NCBI GenBank assembly: GCA_963784805.1
Contig: CAWASR010000008.1
Coordinates: 186,001 to 250,000, forward strand
Reading direction: 5' to 3'
DNA from: Roseiarcus sp963784805
GTDB lineage: Bacteria > Pseudomonadota > Alphaproteobacteria > Rhizobiales > Beijerinckiaceae
Length of the DNA stretch: 64,000 nucleotides
The notes under the pieces are model-generated. The model had not been told where the DNA came from and searched no databases. It saw only the letters and a list, made by a program, of their open reading frames with translations. Below, piece by piece: positions 43,034 through 52,233 of this stretch. The translations under genes and the position numbers were made by a program. Positions within the stretch are counted from its first letter, which is position 1, and the number at the start of each line of letters is the position of its first letter.

Positions 43034-44430
43034 GCCGATGGATAGCAGAACGAATCCGTCGAGCAGTCGCCGCCGTCGAGCCGGATCTGATGCGCCCGGT
43101 ATCCGTCCGGGAAACTTACCCAGTAGTCCTTCGCCAACTCCAGGCCGCCGGCCGGGCCGGCGATCGCCATGACTTCGACGCCCGGCACGCCGTCGGGATA
43201 GAACTGGTCGTCCCACGTGGAATAGAGCGAGTTGGTCCAATAGACCCGTTTGCCGTCACGGCTGATCTCGACCATCTGTGGGCCGCCTGCAAAGACGTTG
43301 CCGTTCGGATGCGCCGTCCGGCGAACGATGCCGCCAATATGGACGGAGCCCGCGAGCTTCGGCTTCCTCGGCTCGGTAACGTCGTATTGGCGCATCTCGC
43401 CGGTTCCCCAGCAGGCGACGTACAGGAATTTGTCGTCCATGGAGAGGTCGATATCGCTAATCAGCGGCGGCGCCGCGCCAAATCCCTGCAAAAGGGGCGG
43501 CAACTGGTCCTTGGGCGCAGGCTCTGGCGGGATCGTCGCCGTTTTTTCGATGTGGAACTTGCCGTCTTCGCGCCACCAGGTCCAAATCGAGCCTTCCAGA
43601 TTCGTGGTGTCGACGACGACGCCCAGAAAACCGTACTCTCGCACGGGGTCGTGCGCGGGCCGGACCTCCAGAGGCATCTGGTGATTGGCGCCGAGGTCGA
43701 TCGTCTGCACATTGCGCCGGGCCCGGAGATCCCAGAAGTGGACACGGTGGCCGTACTTGTTCGAGAGCAGGTCTTCCGGCACGATCCCATTCTCGAATTG
43801 TGGCGGCAGCCCCCATTCGCTCGACACCATGTAATCGCGCGGCAGGTTCCACCAGAAATCATAGTGCAGCTTTTGCGGTCCGCGATCGATCTCCCAGCGG
43901 CCGAGGATTTCGAACGTTTCGCAGTCCATGATGAAGATGCCTGGCGGCCCTTCCGTGCCGTCCTTCCCGGCGCCGCCAAGCGTGCTGATGTAAATGCCTT
44001 CCGGCCCGCAATGGACGGTGTGGGGCCGCGAATAGCCCGTTTTCTTGAATATCTCCTCCGGCTCGATGATCTTATGGATCTTCGCCTGGGTCGGATGGGG
44101 CTTCGTATCCACCACATAGATGCGCGACGAGCGGATGCCGGGAATGATCAGATAACGCCGCTCGACGAACGTGTGGCTGGTGAGCGGCGACAAAGATGAT
44201 GAGCAAGCATTCCAGCCGAAATGGTGGAACTCGTCGCCCTTGTACGGCATCGTCACCGTGTGGACGATCTGGCTATACGTGGGCGAGCCGGGCTTCACGT
44301 CGATCACGGCGATCGCGTCGGGCTTCGAGAAGTCCGGGCTCAGCAGAGCGGTGTACGCAAATTCCTCGGGCGGAGCACCCATCGCAAGTTTCGGCGATGC
44401 GTGAAAAGACGGATCAGGCCTCATCGTCAT
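43030..44430 (-). CDS. Selenium-binding protein 56 / methanethiol oxidase family
   Basis: A 466-aa soluble beta-propeller-like protein. FHHFGWNACSSSLS, RPHTVHCGPEGIYISTLGG, KLHYDFWWNLPRDYMVSSEW, ISDIDLSMDDKFLYVACWGTGEMRQYD and HPNGNVFAGGPQMVEISRDG are all family signatures. Bacterial members (MtoX) oxidise methanethiol to formaldehyde, hydrogen sulfide and peroxide, often copper dependent. ATG 44430 has GGAG upstream. There is no signal peptide, so it is cytoplasmic unless exported otherwise. Confidence 0.9.
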   Translation of the reverse strand: MTMRPDPSFHASPKLAMGAPPEEFAYTALLSPDFSKPDAIAVIDVKPGSPTYSQIVHTVTMPYKGDEFHHFGWNACSSSLSPLTSHTFVERRYLIIPGIRSSRIYVVDTKPHPTQAKIHKIIEPEEIFKKTGYSRPHTVHCGPEGIYISTLGGAGKDGTEGPPGIFIMDCETFEILGRWEIDRGPQKLHYDFWWNLPRDYMVSSEWGLPPQFENGIVPEDLLSNKYGHRVHFWDLRARRNVQTIDLGANHQMPLEVRPAHDPVREYGFLGVVVDTTNLEGSIWTWWREDGKFHIEKTATIPPEPAPKDQLPPLLQGFGAAPPLISDIDLSMDDKFLYVACWGTGEMRQYDVTEPRKPKLAGSVHIGGIVRRTAHPNGNVFAGGPQMVEISRDGKRVYWTNSLYSTWDDQFYPDGVPGVEVMAIAGPAGGLELAKDYWVSFPDGYRAHQIRLDGGDCSTDSFCYPSA

Positions 44431-45035
44431 AGGAGTCTCCTTCCTGATTGCGTCGAAGCGGAACTCGACGGCGTTTTTTTTGATCGAACTTTGGCGCAGC
44501 CAATGGCTTTGCCCATGACCCAATCCGCGAGGGCCATAGAGCGGACAGACGCAAGCGTAGCCGAAGGCGGCCAAGACCTGAGGCTGTCTATCCCCGACGC
44601 TCCCATCCTAGTCTAGACTCAACGAGCCTGACTAGATACCGAAATCGCCGACACCGAGCTCGGGCGAAACGCTAACTATCTGCGTCGAATTACGGCGACA
44701 CGCCCTCCGCGGCGGACCTCTCCAAAAGCGTCCGTTCCTTCGATCGTGATTTTCCATTCCACCGCCGCCATGGTCGCCACCGCCCGCCTCCTCAATCAAA
44801 GAGATGGCGATGAGCCGGCGATAGCTAACAATTCGTAACCGACCCCAGGGAAGTTACCGGTCTCTCCTAACTCCGTCACGGCTGACGTCCGCCGCGCTTC
44901 GCGCGAGCAAGCCTTTGCGGCTTGGCGCGAGATCTCCAAGACGGGCGCTACTGCCTGACCTCGCCTCTCAAAAAAATCGGCTCTCTTGCGCTCGGCGTTC
45001 GCTTAAGTTGACGATGCCCCCAAAAGCATTCCGCG
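44431..45035. other. 0.6-kb gap with a lone element end
   Basis: No gene is recognisable. GAATTACGGCGACACGCC at 44687-44704 is a single end of the MITE family without a second end nearby, probably a deletion remnant. The remainder looks like ordinary intergenic DNA. Confidence 0.6.
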
Positions 45036-45765
45036 CTAAGGAAGGACAGGCGGCGAAGCCAACGCGACGCTCGGCAGATGTCCGCGCGCGAACGTCGCGA
45101 CATGCCCGATATGGGCGTCCGATGCTGCGACGAGCCGCGCTTCGTCCCGAGCCATCGTCGCTTCGAAGATCTCGACGTGCTCAGCCGCGATGACAGCTGG
45201 ATCGGGCAGCGCCAGCCAGGCGACATAGCGGTATCGCAACGCCTTGGCGAACACTTGCGCGCGCAGCTGCCTCAACAGGCGCAAAGGACAGGCGCTCGCG
45301 ATCGCATCATGGAAGGCGGAGTTCCGGATCTCCCACGTTGGGTCGCCCCGCTCGCCCGTCTCGATGATGCGGCGCTCGGTATGGGCGAGCTGGTGGAAGG
45401 CCGCGATGACCTGGCTCTCCCAAATTTCGTCGCCGTGAACGAGCGCGAGACGGAGAATGTCGGCCTCGACGAGCTTCCGGGTCTCGGTCAGATCGTCCAG
45501 ATCTTCCTCCGACATCGTGTCGACGCGGAAGCCGTGCCGCCCCTCGAAGGCGATGAACTGTTCGGCCGCGAGTCCGGCCAGCGCCTCTCGCAGCGGAACT
45601 CATGCTCACCCCGTAGCGCGCACAGAGCGCTGTCAGGAGGAGCCGCTCGCCGGGTTTGAACTTACCGGTAATAATGTCGTCGCGGAGACGCTCCGACGTG
45701 ATCTCTGCTAGTGTCTGGCGGCTCGCTTCAATCGTCGAACGGGCGCTGCCGGAGTGCCTCGGCAT
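45036..45765 (-). pseudogene. GntR-family (FCD) regulator with one frameshift
   Basis: From ATG 45765 (GGGGAG upstream) the first frame encodes ITSERLRDDIITGKFKPGE and ALCARYGVSMS, a GntR winged-helix start. One extra base near 45600 moves the rest to another frame, where LREALAGLAAEQFIAFEGRHGF and EEDLDDLTETRKLVEADIL continue the wHTH and the FCD ligand domain (ending HIGHVATFA). It follows the ABC permease by 31 nt and presumably controlled that operon. Either decayed or a sequencing error. Confidence 0.85.
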
Positions 45766-45796
45766 GAATTCTCCCCCAAAAGGAAAAAGCGAATCT

Positions 45797-46564
45797 CTAT
45801 TGATAATTGATGATGAGTCTTTCCACGGCCGTGACAACGAGGAAAATCGCGACGGCAAGGGACGAGGAAACGATGATCGCGGCGTAAAGGAGGTCGGACC
45901 GGTAGTTGAAGGTCGACTGGATGATGACGGCGCCGAGTCCCTTGTTCGCGCCTATCCACTCGCCGACGATGGCGCCGACCACGCAGGCGGTGGAGGCGAT
46001 CCGCAACGAAGCGAACAGGAACGGAAGCGAGCGCGGCGCGCGGAGCTTCCAGAAGATCTCGAACCCGCTCGCGGAGAGAACGTGCATCAGATCCTTCTCG
46101 CTGGCGCTCACCGATTCCAGGCCACGCGTCATGTTCACCAGCGTCGGAAAGAAGCAGATGATCGACGCGATGATCACCTTTGGTAGAATCCCGATGCCGA
46201 AGATGAGGACGATGATCGGCGCGAGGGCGAGAACAGGAATCGTGTTGAGAAACAGCACGACCGGAAAATAGGCTTGCTCGACCCGCTTGTTGTAAACAAA
46301 TCCGATCGCCAGGAGGATGGCGGCAAGATTGCCGATGATGAAGCCGAGAATGCTCTCGATGAAGGTCGGCACCAGGTTCTGCCACAGCAGCAGCGGATCG
46401 ACGGCGATGCGCAGCATCACCTGCCAGGGCGTGGGGACGATGTACTTCGGGACGCCGAACAGAGGGATGAGAAACTGCCAGAAGGCCAGGAGGGAGAGGG
46501 CTCCGAGAACTGGAAGCACGACGCGGGATGTCACGGAGGCGCGCTGACCGCGGCCGTTCAGCAT
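45797..46564 (-). CDS. ABC transporter permease (BPD family)
   Basis: A 255-aa membrane protein. VLPVLGALSLLAFWQFLIP starts the helices, and LSASGFEIFWKLRAPRSLPFLFASLRIA is the ATPase-contact loop. It overlaps the ATPase gene by 7 nt. It belongs to the operon VOC-binding protein-ATPase-permease-GntR. The operon encodes a single permease, so a homodimer is likely. Confidence 0.87.
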   Translation of the reverse strand: MLNGRGQRASVTSRVVLPVLGALSLLAFWQFLIPLFGVPKYIVPTPWQVMLRIAVDPLLLWQNLVPTFIESILGFIIGNLAAILLAIGFVYNKRVEQAYFPVVLFLNTIPVLALAPIIVLIFGIGILPKVIIASIICFFPTLVNMTRGLESVSASEKDLMHVLSASGFEIFWKLRAPRSLPFLFASLRIASTACVVGAIVGEWIGANKGLGAVIIQSTFNYRSDLLYAAIIVSSSLAVAIFLVVTAVERLIINYQ

Positions 46565-47391
46565 GTTCGCAGCACTGCTCTCAGATGGCCCATTCGCTCG
46601 ACAAAGGCCGGATTCTCGCGGATGGCCCCCGAGGCGGCAGCCTTCACGGCGCGCAAATCTTCGAGTTCCCGCAGCCGGCCCGGATTGGAGGCCAGGACGA
46701 GGACGCGCTCGCCGAGATAGGCCGCCTCCATGATGCTGTGGGTGACGAAGAGGATCGTCATGCCCGTCGACCGCCAGATATTCAGCAGCTCCTCATTCAG
46801 GCGATCGCGGGTGATCTCGTCGAGGGCGCCGAAGGGCTCGTCCATCAACAGGATGCGCGGACGCGACAGCAGCGCGCGCGCAATCGCGACACGCTGGCGC
46901 TGTCCGCCCGAAAGCTGGTGCGGATAGGCGTTCTCCCGGCCGGCGAGGCCCATCATCGTGATCAGTTCGGCCGCGCCGGCTCCGCCGCGCTCATCGCGGC
47001 GCTCGACCCGCGCGCCCCGGCCGACCTCGTCGGGCAGGCGCAGATTCTCAATCACCGTGCGCCACGGCAGCAGCGTCGAATCCTGGAAGACGAAGCCGAC
47101 GTCCCGCCGGCGCCGCGCCACCGCCGGCGGTTGGCCGAAGACTTCGATCGCGCCCGCGGCCAGATCGAGCAGGTCGGCGATGACCCGCAGCAGCGTCGAC
47201 TTTCCGCAGCCTGAAGGGCCGATGATGGTCAGGAACTCTCCGTCGGCGACCTCGATGTCGAGACCGGCCAGAACCTTGTGGATCCCGGCCGGGCCCTGAA
47301 ACGCCACATCGACGCCGGCCGCCCGGAGGGCCGGAGGCCGGGCTGCCAGAGACGATCGCCCATCGGACCCAGACTGGAGTCCGGCCGGCAT
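46558..47391 (-). CDS. ABC transporter ATP-binding protein (nitrate/taurine type)
   Basis: A 277-aa ATPase: Walker A GPSGCGKST, Q-loop FVFQDSTLLPW, signature LSGGQRQRVAIARAL, Walker B LLMDEPFGALDE, switch THSIMEA. Its start shares one base with the stop of the binding protein gene (TGATG). It energises the transporter encoded on both sides. Confidence 0.93.
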   Translation of the reverse strand: MPAGLQSGSDGRSSLAARPPALRAAGVDVAFQGPAGIHKVLAGLDIEVADGEFLTIIGPSGCGKSTLLRVIADLLDLAAGAIEVFGQPPAVARRRRDVGFVFQDSTLLPWRTVIENLRLPDEVGRGARVERRDERGGAGAAELITMMGLAGRENAYPHQLSGGQRQRVAIARALLSRPRILLMDEPFGALDEITRDRLNEELLNIWRSTGMTILFVTHSIMEAAYLGERVLVLASNPGRLRELEDLRAVKAAASGAIRENPAFVERMGHLRAVLRTC

Positions 47392-48446
47392 CAGTATTTA
47401 GGACGATCGGCCGCGGTCCGCTCGAGGATGGCGGTGGTCATTGATTCATTCAATACCGGCTTGGTCGCGCCCTTGAACATTCCGATTTCGTTCATGAGAT
47501 CGATCTGGTTGCCGATGTCGGACGGCTTGAAGCTGCCCCAGCCGCTTTCCTTGGTGTTGGCGTCGAAGGAAAGACCCAGCACGAGCGGGATGGTCTTTTT
47601 CTCGATCGCGAGATCCAGGTTGGGATAGGCCTTGACGGTGATCTCGACAGCGTCATCCGGGTGTTCGTGGGTATAGCCCCAGCCCTTTGCGACGGCGGTC
47701 AGGAAGCGCGCCAGGATATCGGCATTCTTGTCGAGGGCCTGTTCGGTGGCGAAATAGACGTTGCCGGGATCGATGATGCCGGCGGCGCTCTCCATCATCG
47801 TGATCCGCTGGGGACCAATGACCGCCAGCGCCTGCGTGTTCGTGATCCAGCCGGTGACCACGTCGAGCTGGCCGGTCGCGAGCGGCGTCATGTCGAAGCC
47901 CATCGTCGAGATGTTCAGCTTCGAGGGGTCGAGCTTGGCCTTGGCGATCAGCGCGTCGAGCGTGGCGCGGGCGGTCGGCTGGATTCCGATACGCTTGCCG
48001 TAGAGATCTTCGGGCTTATGCACCGGCGCCCTCGGCAGCGAAAAATAGGCGAAGGGGGCCTGCTGATATCCGGTGGCGAAGAGGCGCACCGGGGCGCCTG
48101 CCGAGCGAGCCAGCAGGAGTTGCGAGACGCCGGAAAACTGGCCGAGCTGGGCCTGACCGGAGACGACCGGCGCGAGCGTCGCCGAATTAGGGCCGCCCGG
48201 GCTCATCTCGACCTCGAGGCCCTGATCCTTGAAGTAGCCGTTGTGGACGGCCACGATGTCCCCGATCTGCCCGTTGCCCATCAGCCAGTCGTACTGGATC
48301 ACGACTTTCGCGGTGTCGGCGCGGCTTGACGTCGGCGCCAGGAGGCTCACGCCCGGTCCAGCGCCGATGGCGCCGAGGACGGCGGCACCCTTCAGAAGGC
48401 GGCGACGGCTGATCGTCGCGACATGCCCGTTCTCGAGACTGCTCAT
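47391..48446 (-). CDS. ABC substrate-binding protein with twin-arginine signal (NMT1/THI5-like)
   Basis: A 351-aa protein. The N-terminus ISRRRLLKGAAVLGAIGAG is a Tat signal (R-R-x-L-L-K), implying export of a folded protein. The mature part VVIQYDWLMGNGQIGDIVAVHNGYFKDQGLEVEMSPGG and LARSAGAPVRLFATGYQQ resemble NMT1/THI5-like and aliphatic sulfonate binding proteins. The ligand is unknown. The start overlaps the VOC stop as ATGA. Confidence 0.88.
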   Translation of the reverse strand: MSSLENGHVATISRRRLLKGAAVLGAIGAGPGVSLLAPTSSRADTAKVVIQYDWLMGNGQIGDIVAVHNGYFKDQGLEVEMSPGGPNSATLAPVVSGQAQLGQFSGVSQLLLARSAGAPVRLFATGYQQAPFAYFSLPRAPVHKPEDLYGKRIGIQPTARATLDALIAKAKLDPSKLNISTMGFDMTPLATGQLDVVTGWITNTQALAVIGPQRITMMESAAGIIDPGNVYFATEQALDKNADILARFLTAVAKGWGYTHEHPDDAVEITVKAYPNLDLAIEKKTIPLVLGLSFDANTKESGWGSFKPSDIGNQIDLMNEIGMFKGATKPVLNESMTTAILERTAADRPKY

Positions 48447-48877
48447 TCCATTTCTCCAAACCTCTTGCCGGCCAGCTCATCCAGCCACGAGTATATCTCC
48501 CAGATATAATCGTCCGGATCCGTGAAATAGACGCAGCGCGCCTGCCAAGGGTAATCCTTTGGCGGCGAGACGAAAGTCACCCCCCGCGCGACCAGCTGCT
48601 CGTACAATGCGTCGACCTCTTCGGGCTTCTTGAGTTCAATCGCGCCGATCGACTTGTGCACGCCAGGGGCGGCCCTTTTATTCGAAATGCCGACCGTCTT
48701 CGCGATGTGGTCGATCTCCCACAGGGCAAAGGCGACCTGCTTGGTCTTGAAGTCCGCGAACCCCTCGGCCTTTGTGCGCAGGGTAAAGCCGAGCTTGTCG
48801 CGGTAGAAAGCCACCGATCGCTCGACGTCTTCGACCAGGAAGCAGAAATCGGTGATTGGGGGCATTCCAAAGGGCAT
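48443..48877 (-). CDS. VOC-family (glyoxalase/dioxygenase fold) protein
   Basis: A 144-aa protein of the vicinal oxygen chelate fold: DFCFLVEDVERSVAFYRDKLGFTL starts the first beta-alpha-beta motif, and VYFTDPDDYIWEIYSW ends the second with the metal-ligand Glu (IWEI). Members include dioxygenases, glyoxalases and resistance proteins. Its ATGA overlap with the binding protein gene suggests it handles the compound the transporter imports. No exact reaction can be assigned. Confidence 0.85.
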   Translation of the reverse strand: MPFGMPPITDFCFLVEDVERSVAFYRDKLGFTLRTKAEGFADFKTKQVAFALWEIDHIAKTVGISNKRAAPGVHKSIGAIELKKPEEVDALYEQLVARGVTFVSPPKDYPWQARCVYFTDPDDYIWEIYSWLDELAGKRFGEME

Positions 48878-48969
48878 TGCAAAACTTTCGAAATTATGAC
48901 CGACTCTCGATAACGTAGCAGAAAGAGAGAATTGGTCGAGGCCAAAAAAACGGCACTATGATCATAATC

Positions 48970-49106
48970 GAATTACGGCGACGCGCCCTCCATTACCGTT
49001 TTTGTTCGCCATGCGATATTGTCCCATGAACCGCATCAACTGCATCGTCACCCCGAGCAAGCAGGGAGGCAAGACCAATGGCGATGTCGCAGGCGCCGGC
49101 GCAAGC
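48970..49106 (+). mobile_element. MITE-like element, copy D (right end lost)
   Basis: Starts GAATTACGGCGACGCGCC and matches copy C closely through CGCCATGCGATATTGTCC, AGCAAGCAGGGAGGCAAG and GCGATGTCGCAGGCGCCG, then diverges at about 49106 without reaching the terminal repeat. It lies just before the 3' end of the FG-GAP gene (49145). Confidence 0.75.
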
Positions 49107-49144
49107 CCCCCAAGGTTTGCTTCCGTCTAACCGCCCCAGCGCCT

Positions 49145-50806
49145 CTACCGCCCTGGATACCAATAGGCCGCCTGCGGCTTCGTCCGGTCGATGACGACGA
49201 ACTGGTCGGCGAAGACGCGGTAGGTCGGGCTCCATTCGCCGTCGGGCCATTGCACGCGGATTTCCGCGCGCTCGGCGGTCCCGAGGCCGACGTGGATCCA
49301 GCCCGAATGTCCCGAGGCGTCGCCGCCGCCGATTTCGACCACGCGGGTCTGGACGCGGGTTCCGGTCTTGATAGAAATCTTCGCCCCGACCGCGTCGCGG
49401 TTGGGGTTCGGCTCGACGAGCCTGATCTCGGTCCAGTCGCCCATCGGGATCGGCGGCCCGTCGCCGTTCCTGGCCCCGAGGTTGCGGAACAGCGAGACGT
49501 TCGAACCGCGGTTGATCTGCAGGATGTCGAGCATGCCGTCGAGGTTGAAGTCGGCGATCAGCGCGCCGCGGCCCTTGGCGCCGCTGGCGATTCCGGCCTC
49601 TTTGCCCGCTTCGGCGAACTTGCCGCTCCATTGGCCGAGCAAGAGGTTGCTCGGATCGTAGGCGGCGAAATCCGGCATCTGCTCGAGATTGCCCTTGGAG
49701 ACGAAAATGTCGCTGAGGCCGTCGTTGTTGAAATCAGCGAATTCCGCGTGCCAGGCGGTCGAGGGCCGCTTGTCGCCGCCGGCATAGGGGATGTGCGCGG
49801 TCACGCCGACTTCGCCGGCGATGTCGCGATAGACCGGCGCCTCGCCGCGCCCGCCCTCTTCGGGATCGAGCTCCTGCAGCTTCTCGTCGCCCATCGAGGT
49901 GAGAAAATATTGCGGATAGCCGGAGCCGTCGATGTCGCCCTCGGCGATGCCCATGCCGTAGATCGACAGATGCCGCCAGCCGTCGGCGCGGGTGTAGAGC
50001 CTGGGCGTCTTGCCCGGATCGATGCGCCACATCTGCTCCTCGCCGCCGCGATAATATTGCCGGTCGTTGGAGACCCGCAGCGACGGAACCCCGGACTTGT
50101 TCCAGTCGGTGAACAGCATCGACAGCGCGCAAAAGCCGGGCGCGAGCGGGGTGCGAACCGAATAGTCCGGCCTGTCTCCAGGTTGAGGGCGAAAGAGCGA
50201 GTTGTCCTCGCAGGCGCCCCAGGGGGAGCCCGGCGCGTCGCGGTCGACGTAATGGCCGATCGCCAGGGTCGGGAATTTCCGCCCCGGCTCCCACTCGGCC
50301 GCGAACGAGGTCGTCCAGCCCGAATCGCCGTCGAAATTCCATTCCCGGTTGGCGATGGTGAAGGTGCAGTCCGGTCCGCCCTTGAGCAGGAGGTTGCCGC
50401 CGACGCGCAGCACGAACAGATCCATGTGGCCGTCGCCGTCGATGTCGATCGGATAGGCGCCGATGATGTTCTCGGTCTCGTGGCGGCCGGTAGCGAAAGT
50501 GAGCGGCTTTTCCTCGAATTTGAGCGGGCCGCCGGCCTTTGACCGGTTGACGAACAGGCGCGCCGGATTTTTGCCGCCGGCCAGGAACACCGACGGAAAG
50601 CCAGAGCCGTCGCAGTCGAGCGCCGCGCCGCCGCCGCCGACGAAGAATTCCCATGGGCCCCCGTAGACGCTGTGAACGCCCGCAGCGTCGGCCTCCTCGC
50701 GCATCAGCGGAATATCGCCGAGCGGCTTCTGCGGGCCTTCGGTCGCCCGGGCCGCCGCCAAACCGAGGCTGATGAAGGCGGCAAGCAGGCAAACGGCGAT
50801 CCGCAT
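49145..50806 (-). CDS. FG-GAP/VCBS-repeat and UnbV-like (CRTAC1 family) secreted protein
   Basis: A 553-aa exported protein with signal peptide RIAVCLLAAFISLGLAAARA. Several FG-GAP type calcium-binding loops are visible (DIDGDGHMDLFVL, GDIDGSGYPQYF, DFNNDGLSDIFVS, DFNLDGMLDILQI), forming a beta-propeller, and the end HVGLGTAERAEIRVQWPDGEW is an ASPIC/UnbV domain. The start overlaps the stop of the di-haem cytochrome gene (TGATG), so they are coupled. A partner of the cytochrome in the periplasm is likely, but the function is unknown. Confidence 0.87.
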   Translation of the reverse strand: MRIAVCLLAAFISLGLAAARATEGPQKPLGDIPLMREEADAAGVHSVYGGPWEFFVGGGGAALDCDGSGFPSVFLAGGKNPARLFVNRSKAGGPLKFEEKPLTFATGRHETENIIGAYPIDIDGDGHMDLFVLRVGGNLLLKGGPDCTFTIANREWNFDGDSGWTTSFAAEWEPGRKFPTLAIGHYVDRDAPGSPWGACEDNSLFRPQPGDRPDYSVRTPLAPGFCALSMLFTDWNKSGVPSLRVSNDRQYYRGGEEQMWRIDPGKTPRLYTRADGWRHLSIYGMGIAEGDIDGSGYPQYFLTSMGDEKLQELDPEEGGRGEAPVYRDIAGEVGVTAHIPYAGGDKRPSTAWHAEFADFNNDGLSDIFVSKGNLEQMPDFAAYDPSNLLLGQWSGKFAEAGKEAGIASGAKGRGALIADFNLDGMLDILQINRGSNVSLFRNLGARNGDGPPIPMGDWTEIRLVEPNPNRDAVGAKISIKTGTRVQTRVVEIGGGDASGHSGWIHVGLGTAERAEIRVQWPDGEWSPTYRVFADQFVVIDRTKPQAAYWYPGR

Positions 50807-52233
50807 CACTGCGCCTCGATGACGAGCGAACGCAGGAAGGCGACGATGCTGTCGCGCTGCGCCGGGTCGAGCGCGAGATAGGCCTCGCGCGAAAACCGCG
50901 CCTCGCCGCCGTGCGCGACGATGACCTCGTCGAGCATGCGGAAGGCGCCGTTGTGGCCGTAAGGCGCGGTCGAGCCGACGCCCCACAGCCGCGGGGTCAG
51001 GAACACGTCGCGCTCGACGAAGCGCTGGGCCTGCAATTCGTTGCCGAGCGCGTTGACGGTCTCGTCGACGATGAGATGGCGCTTGAGGTCGCTGTAGAGC
51101 GGGATCAGCCACTCGCCCTTGTCGTTCCTTTGAAGCGTCCTGGCGAAGGGCAGGGCGCCGAGATCGATGCGGATCGGCTTCTTCACCTCGGAAGTCCGCA
51201 AGGTTCCAGCCATGTCGTAGGGCGCGGGATCGGTGAAGACGAGCGATTTCAGCGGCAGGACGGAGATGTGGCACGAGGCGCAGCCGATCGCGCCGAATTC
51301 CTTCGCGCCTTCCTTCGCCGCCTGCCGCCAATCGTCCGGCAGATCGGCCTTCACCGTTGGCGGCGGCAGGGTCGCCTGAAACGCGACCAGGGCGGAGACG
51401 TCGCCGGCCGTCATCGCGTCCGGGACGCCGCTCTCGGCGAAATCGTGGCTGCCGGTCCACCGCACCCCGAAGCGCTCGACCGCCTCCATGCCATGATGCG
51501 AATTGAGCGCGTTGATGGTGAACTGGCGCAGCGACGCAAACACGCCCTTGCGGCTGAACGGGCGCACGATCAGGTCGGCGTCGACGCCTTCGACCGAATC
51601 GAGGTCGACGATGCCGTCGGGATGCGCGACGATCCAGCCGAACCGCACGCCCTTGGTGACGAGATCGGCGCGCACGTCCTGGCCGGTCGCGCAGGCGCGC
51701 TTGACGGCCTCGGCGCGGATCGCCTGCAAGTCGGCGGTCATTTCGCGCGCCAGCAGCTCGACCAGCCCGGCGCCCATGATCGCGATCGTATGCCGCTCGC
51801 TCGAGAAGGAGGGGTCGATGTTGTCGAACTCAGCGCTTTCGAATCCCTCCGAGACGAAGGCGTTGGAGACATCGTCGCCCGAGCCGCCTTCGATCGGATC
51901 GTTGTGGCAGCCGAAGCAGGAGTTCGAATCGGGACCGCTGGTGCGGCTGAAGGGCGGATTGACGCCGCGCTTGCGCTTGGTCGGGATGATCGCCTGCGTC
52001 GCCTTCGGGCGGCCGGCGCCGTCCGCGGTCGTGAATTTCGCCTTGAACAGTTGACGCCCGCGCTCGATCAGGGCGGGGAGGGCGGCGGGACCGGCGGCGG
52101 CGAGCGCATCGAAATCGAGGTGCGAGCGCGGGGTGAAGACGCGCTCATCCCAGCTGCCCGCAAAAGCAAAGCCGGCGGCCAATGCGCTCAGAAGGCCGCC
52201 GAGGACGACGGCCAGTCCGGGGCGACGTTTCAT
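50806..52233 (-). CDS. Di-haem cytochrome c peroxidase-like protein
   Basis: A 475-aa periplasmic protein with signal peptide LAVVLGGLLSALAAGFAFA and two haem c motifs: CFGCH near residue 100 and CASCH near 310. GSTAPYGHNGAFRMLDEVI near the C-terminus is typical of the di-haem oxidoreductase / MauG-like and DUF1111-type group. ATG 52233 is used, with GAGG 10 nt upstream. It likely oxidises or accepts electrons for the coupled FG-GAP protein or an imported compound; the substrate is not clear. Confidence 0.87.
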   Translation of the reverse strand: MKRRPGLAVVLGGLLSALAAGFAFAGSWDERVFTPRSHLDFDALAAAGPAALPALIERGRQLFKAKFTTADGAGRPKATQAIIPTKRKRGVNPPFSRTSGPDSNSCFGCHNDPIEGGSGDDVSNAFVSEGFESAEFDNIDPSFSSERHTIAIMGAGLVELLAREMTADLQAIRAEAVKRACATGQDVRADLVTKGVRFGWIVAHPDGIVDLDSVEGVDADLIVRPFSRKGVFASLRQFTINALNSHHGMEAVERFGVRWTGSHDFAESGVPDAMTAGDVSALVAFQATLPPPTVKADLPDDWRQAAKEGAKEFGAIGCASCHISVLPLKSLVFTDPAPYDMAGTLRTSEVKKPIRIDLGALPFARTLQRNDKGEWLIPLYSDLKRHLIVDETVNALGNELQAQRFVERDVFLTPRLWGVGSTAPYGHNGAFRMLDEVIVAHGGEARFSREAYLALDPAQRDSIVAFLRSLVIEAQ

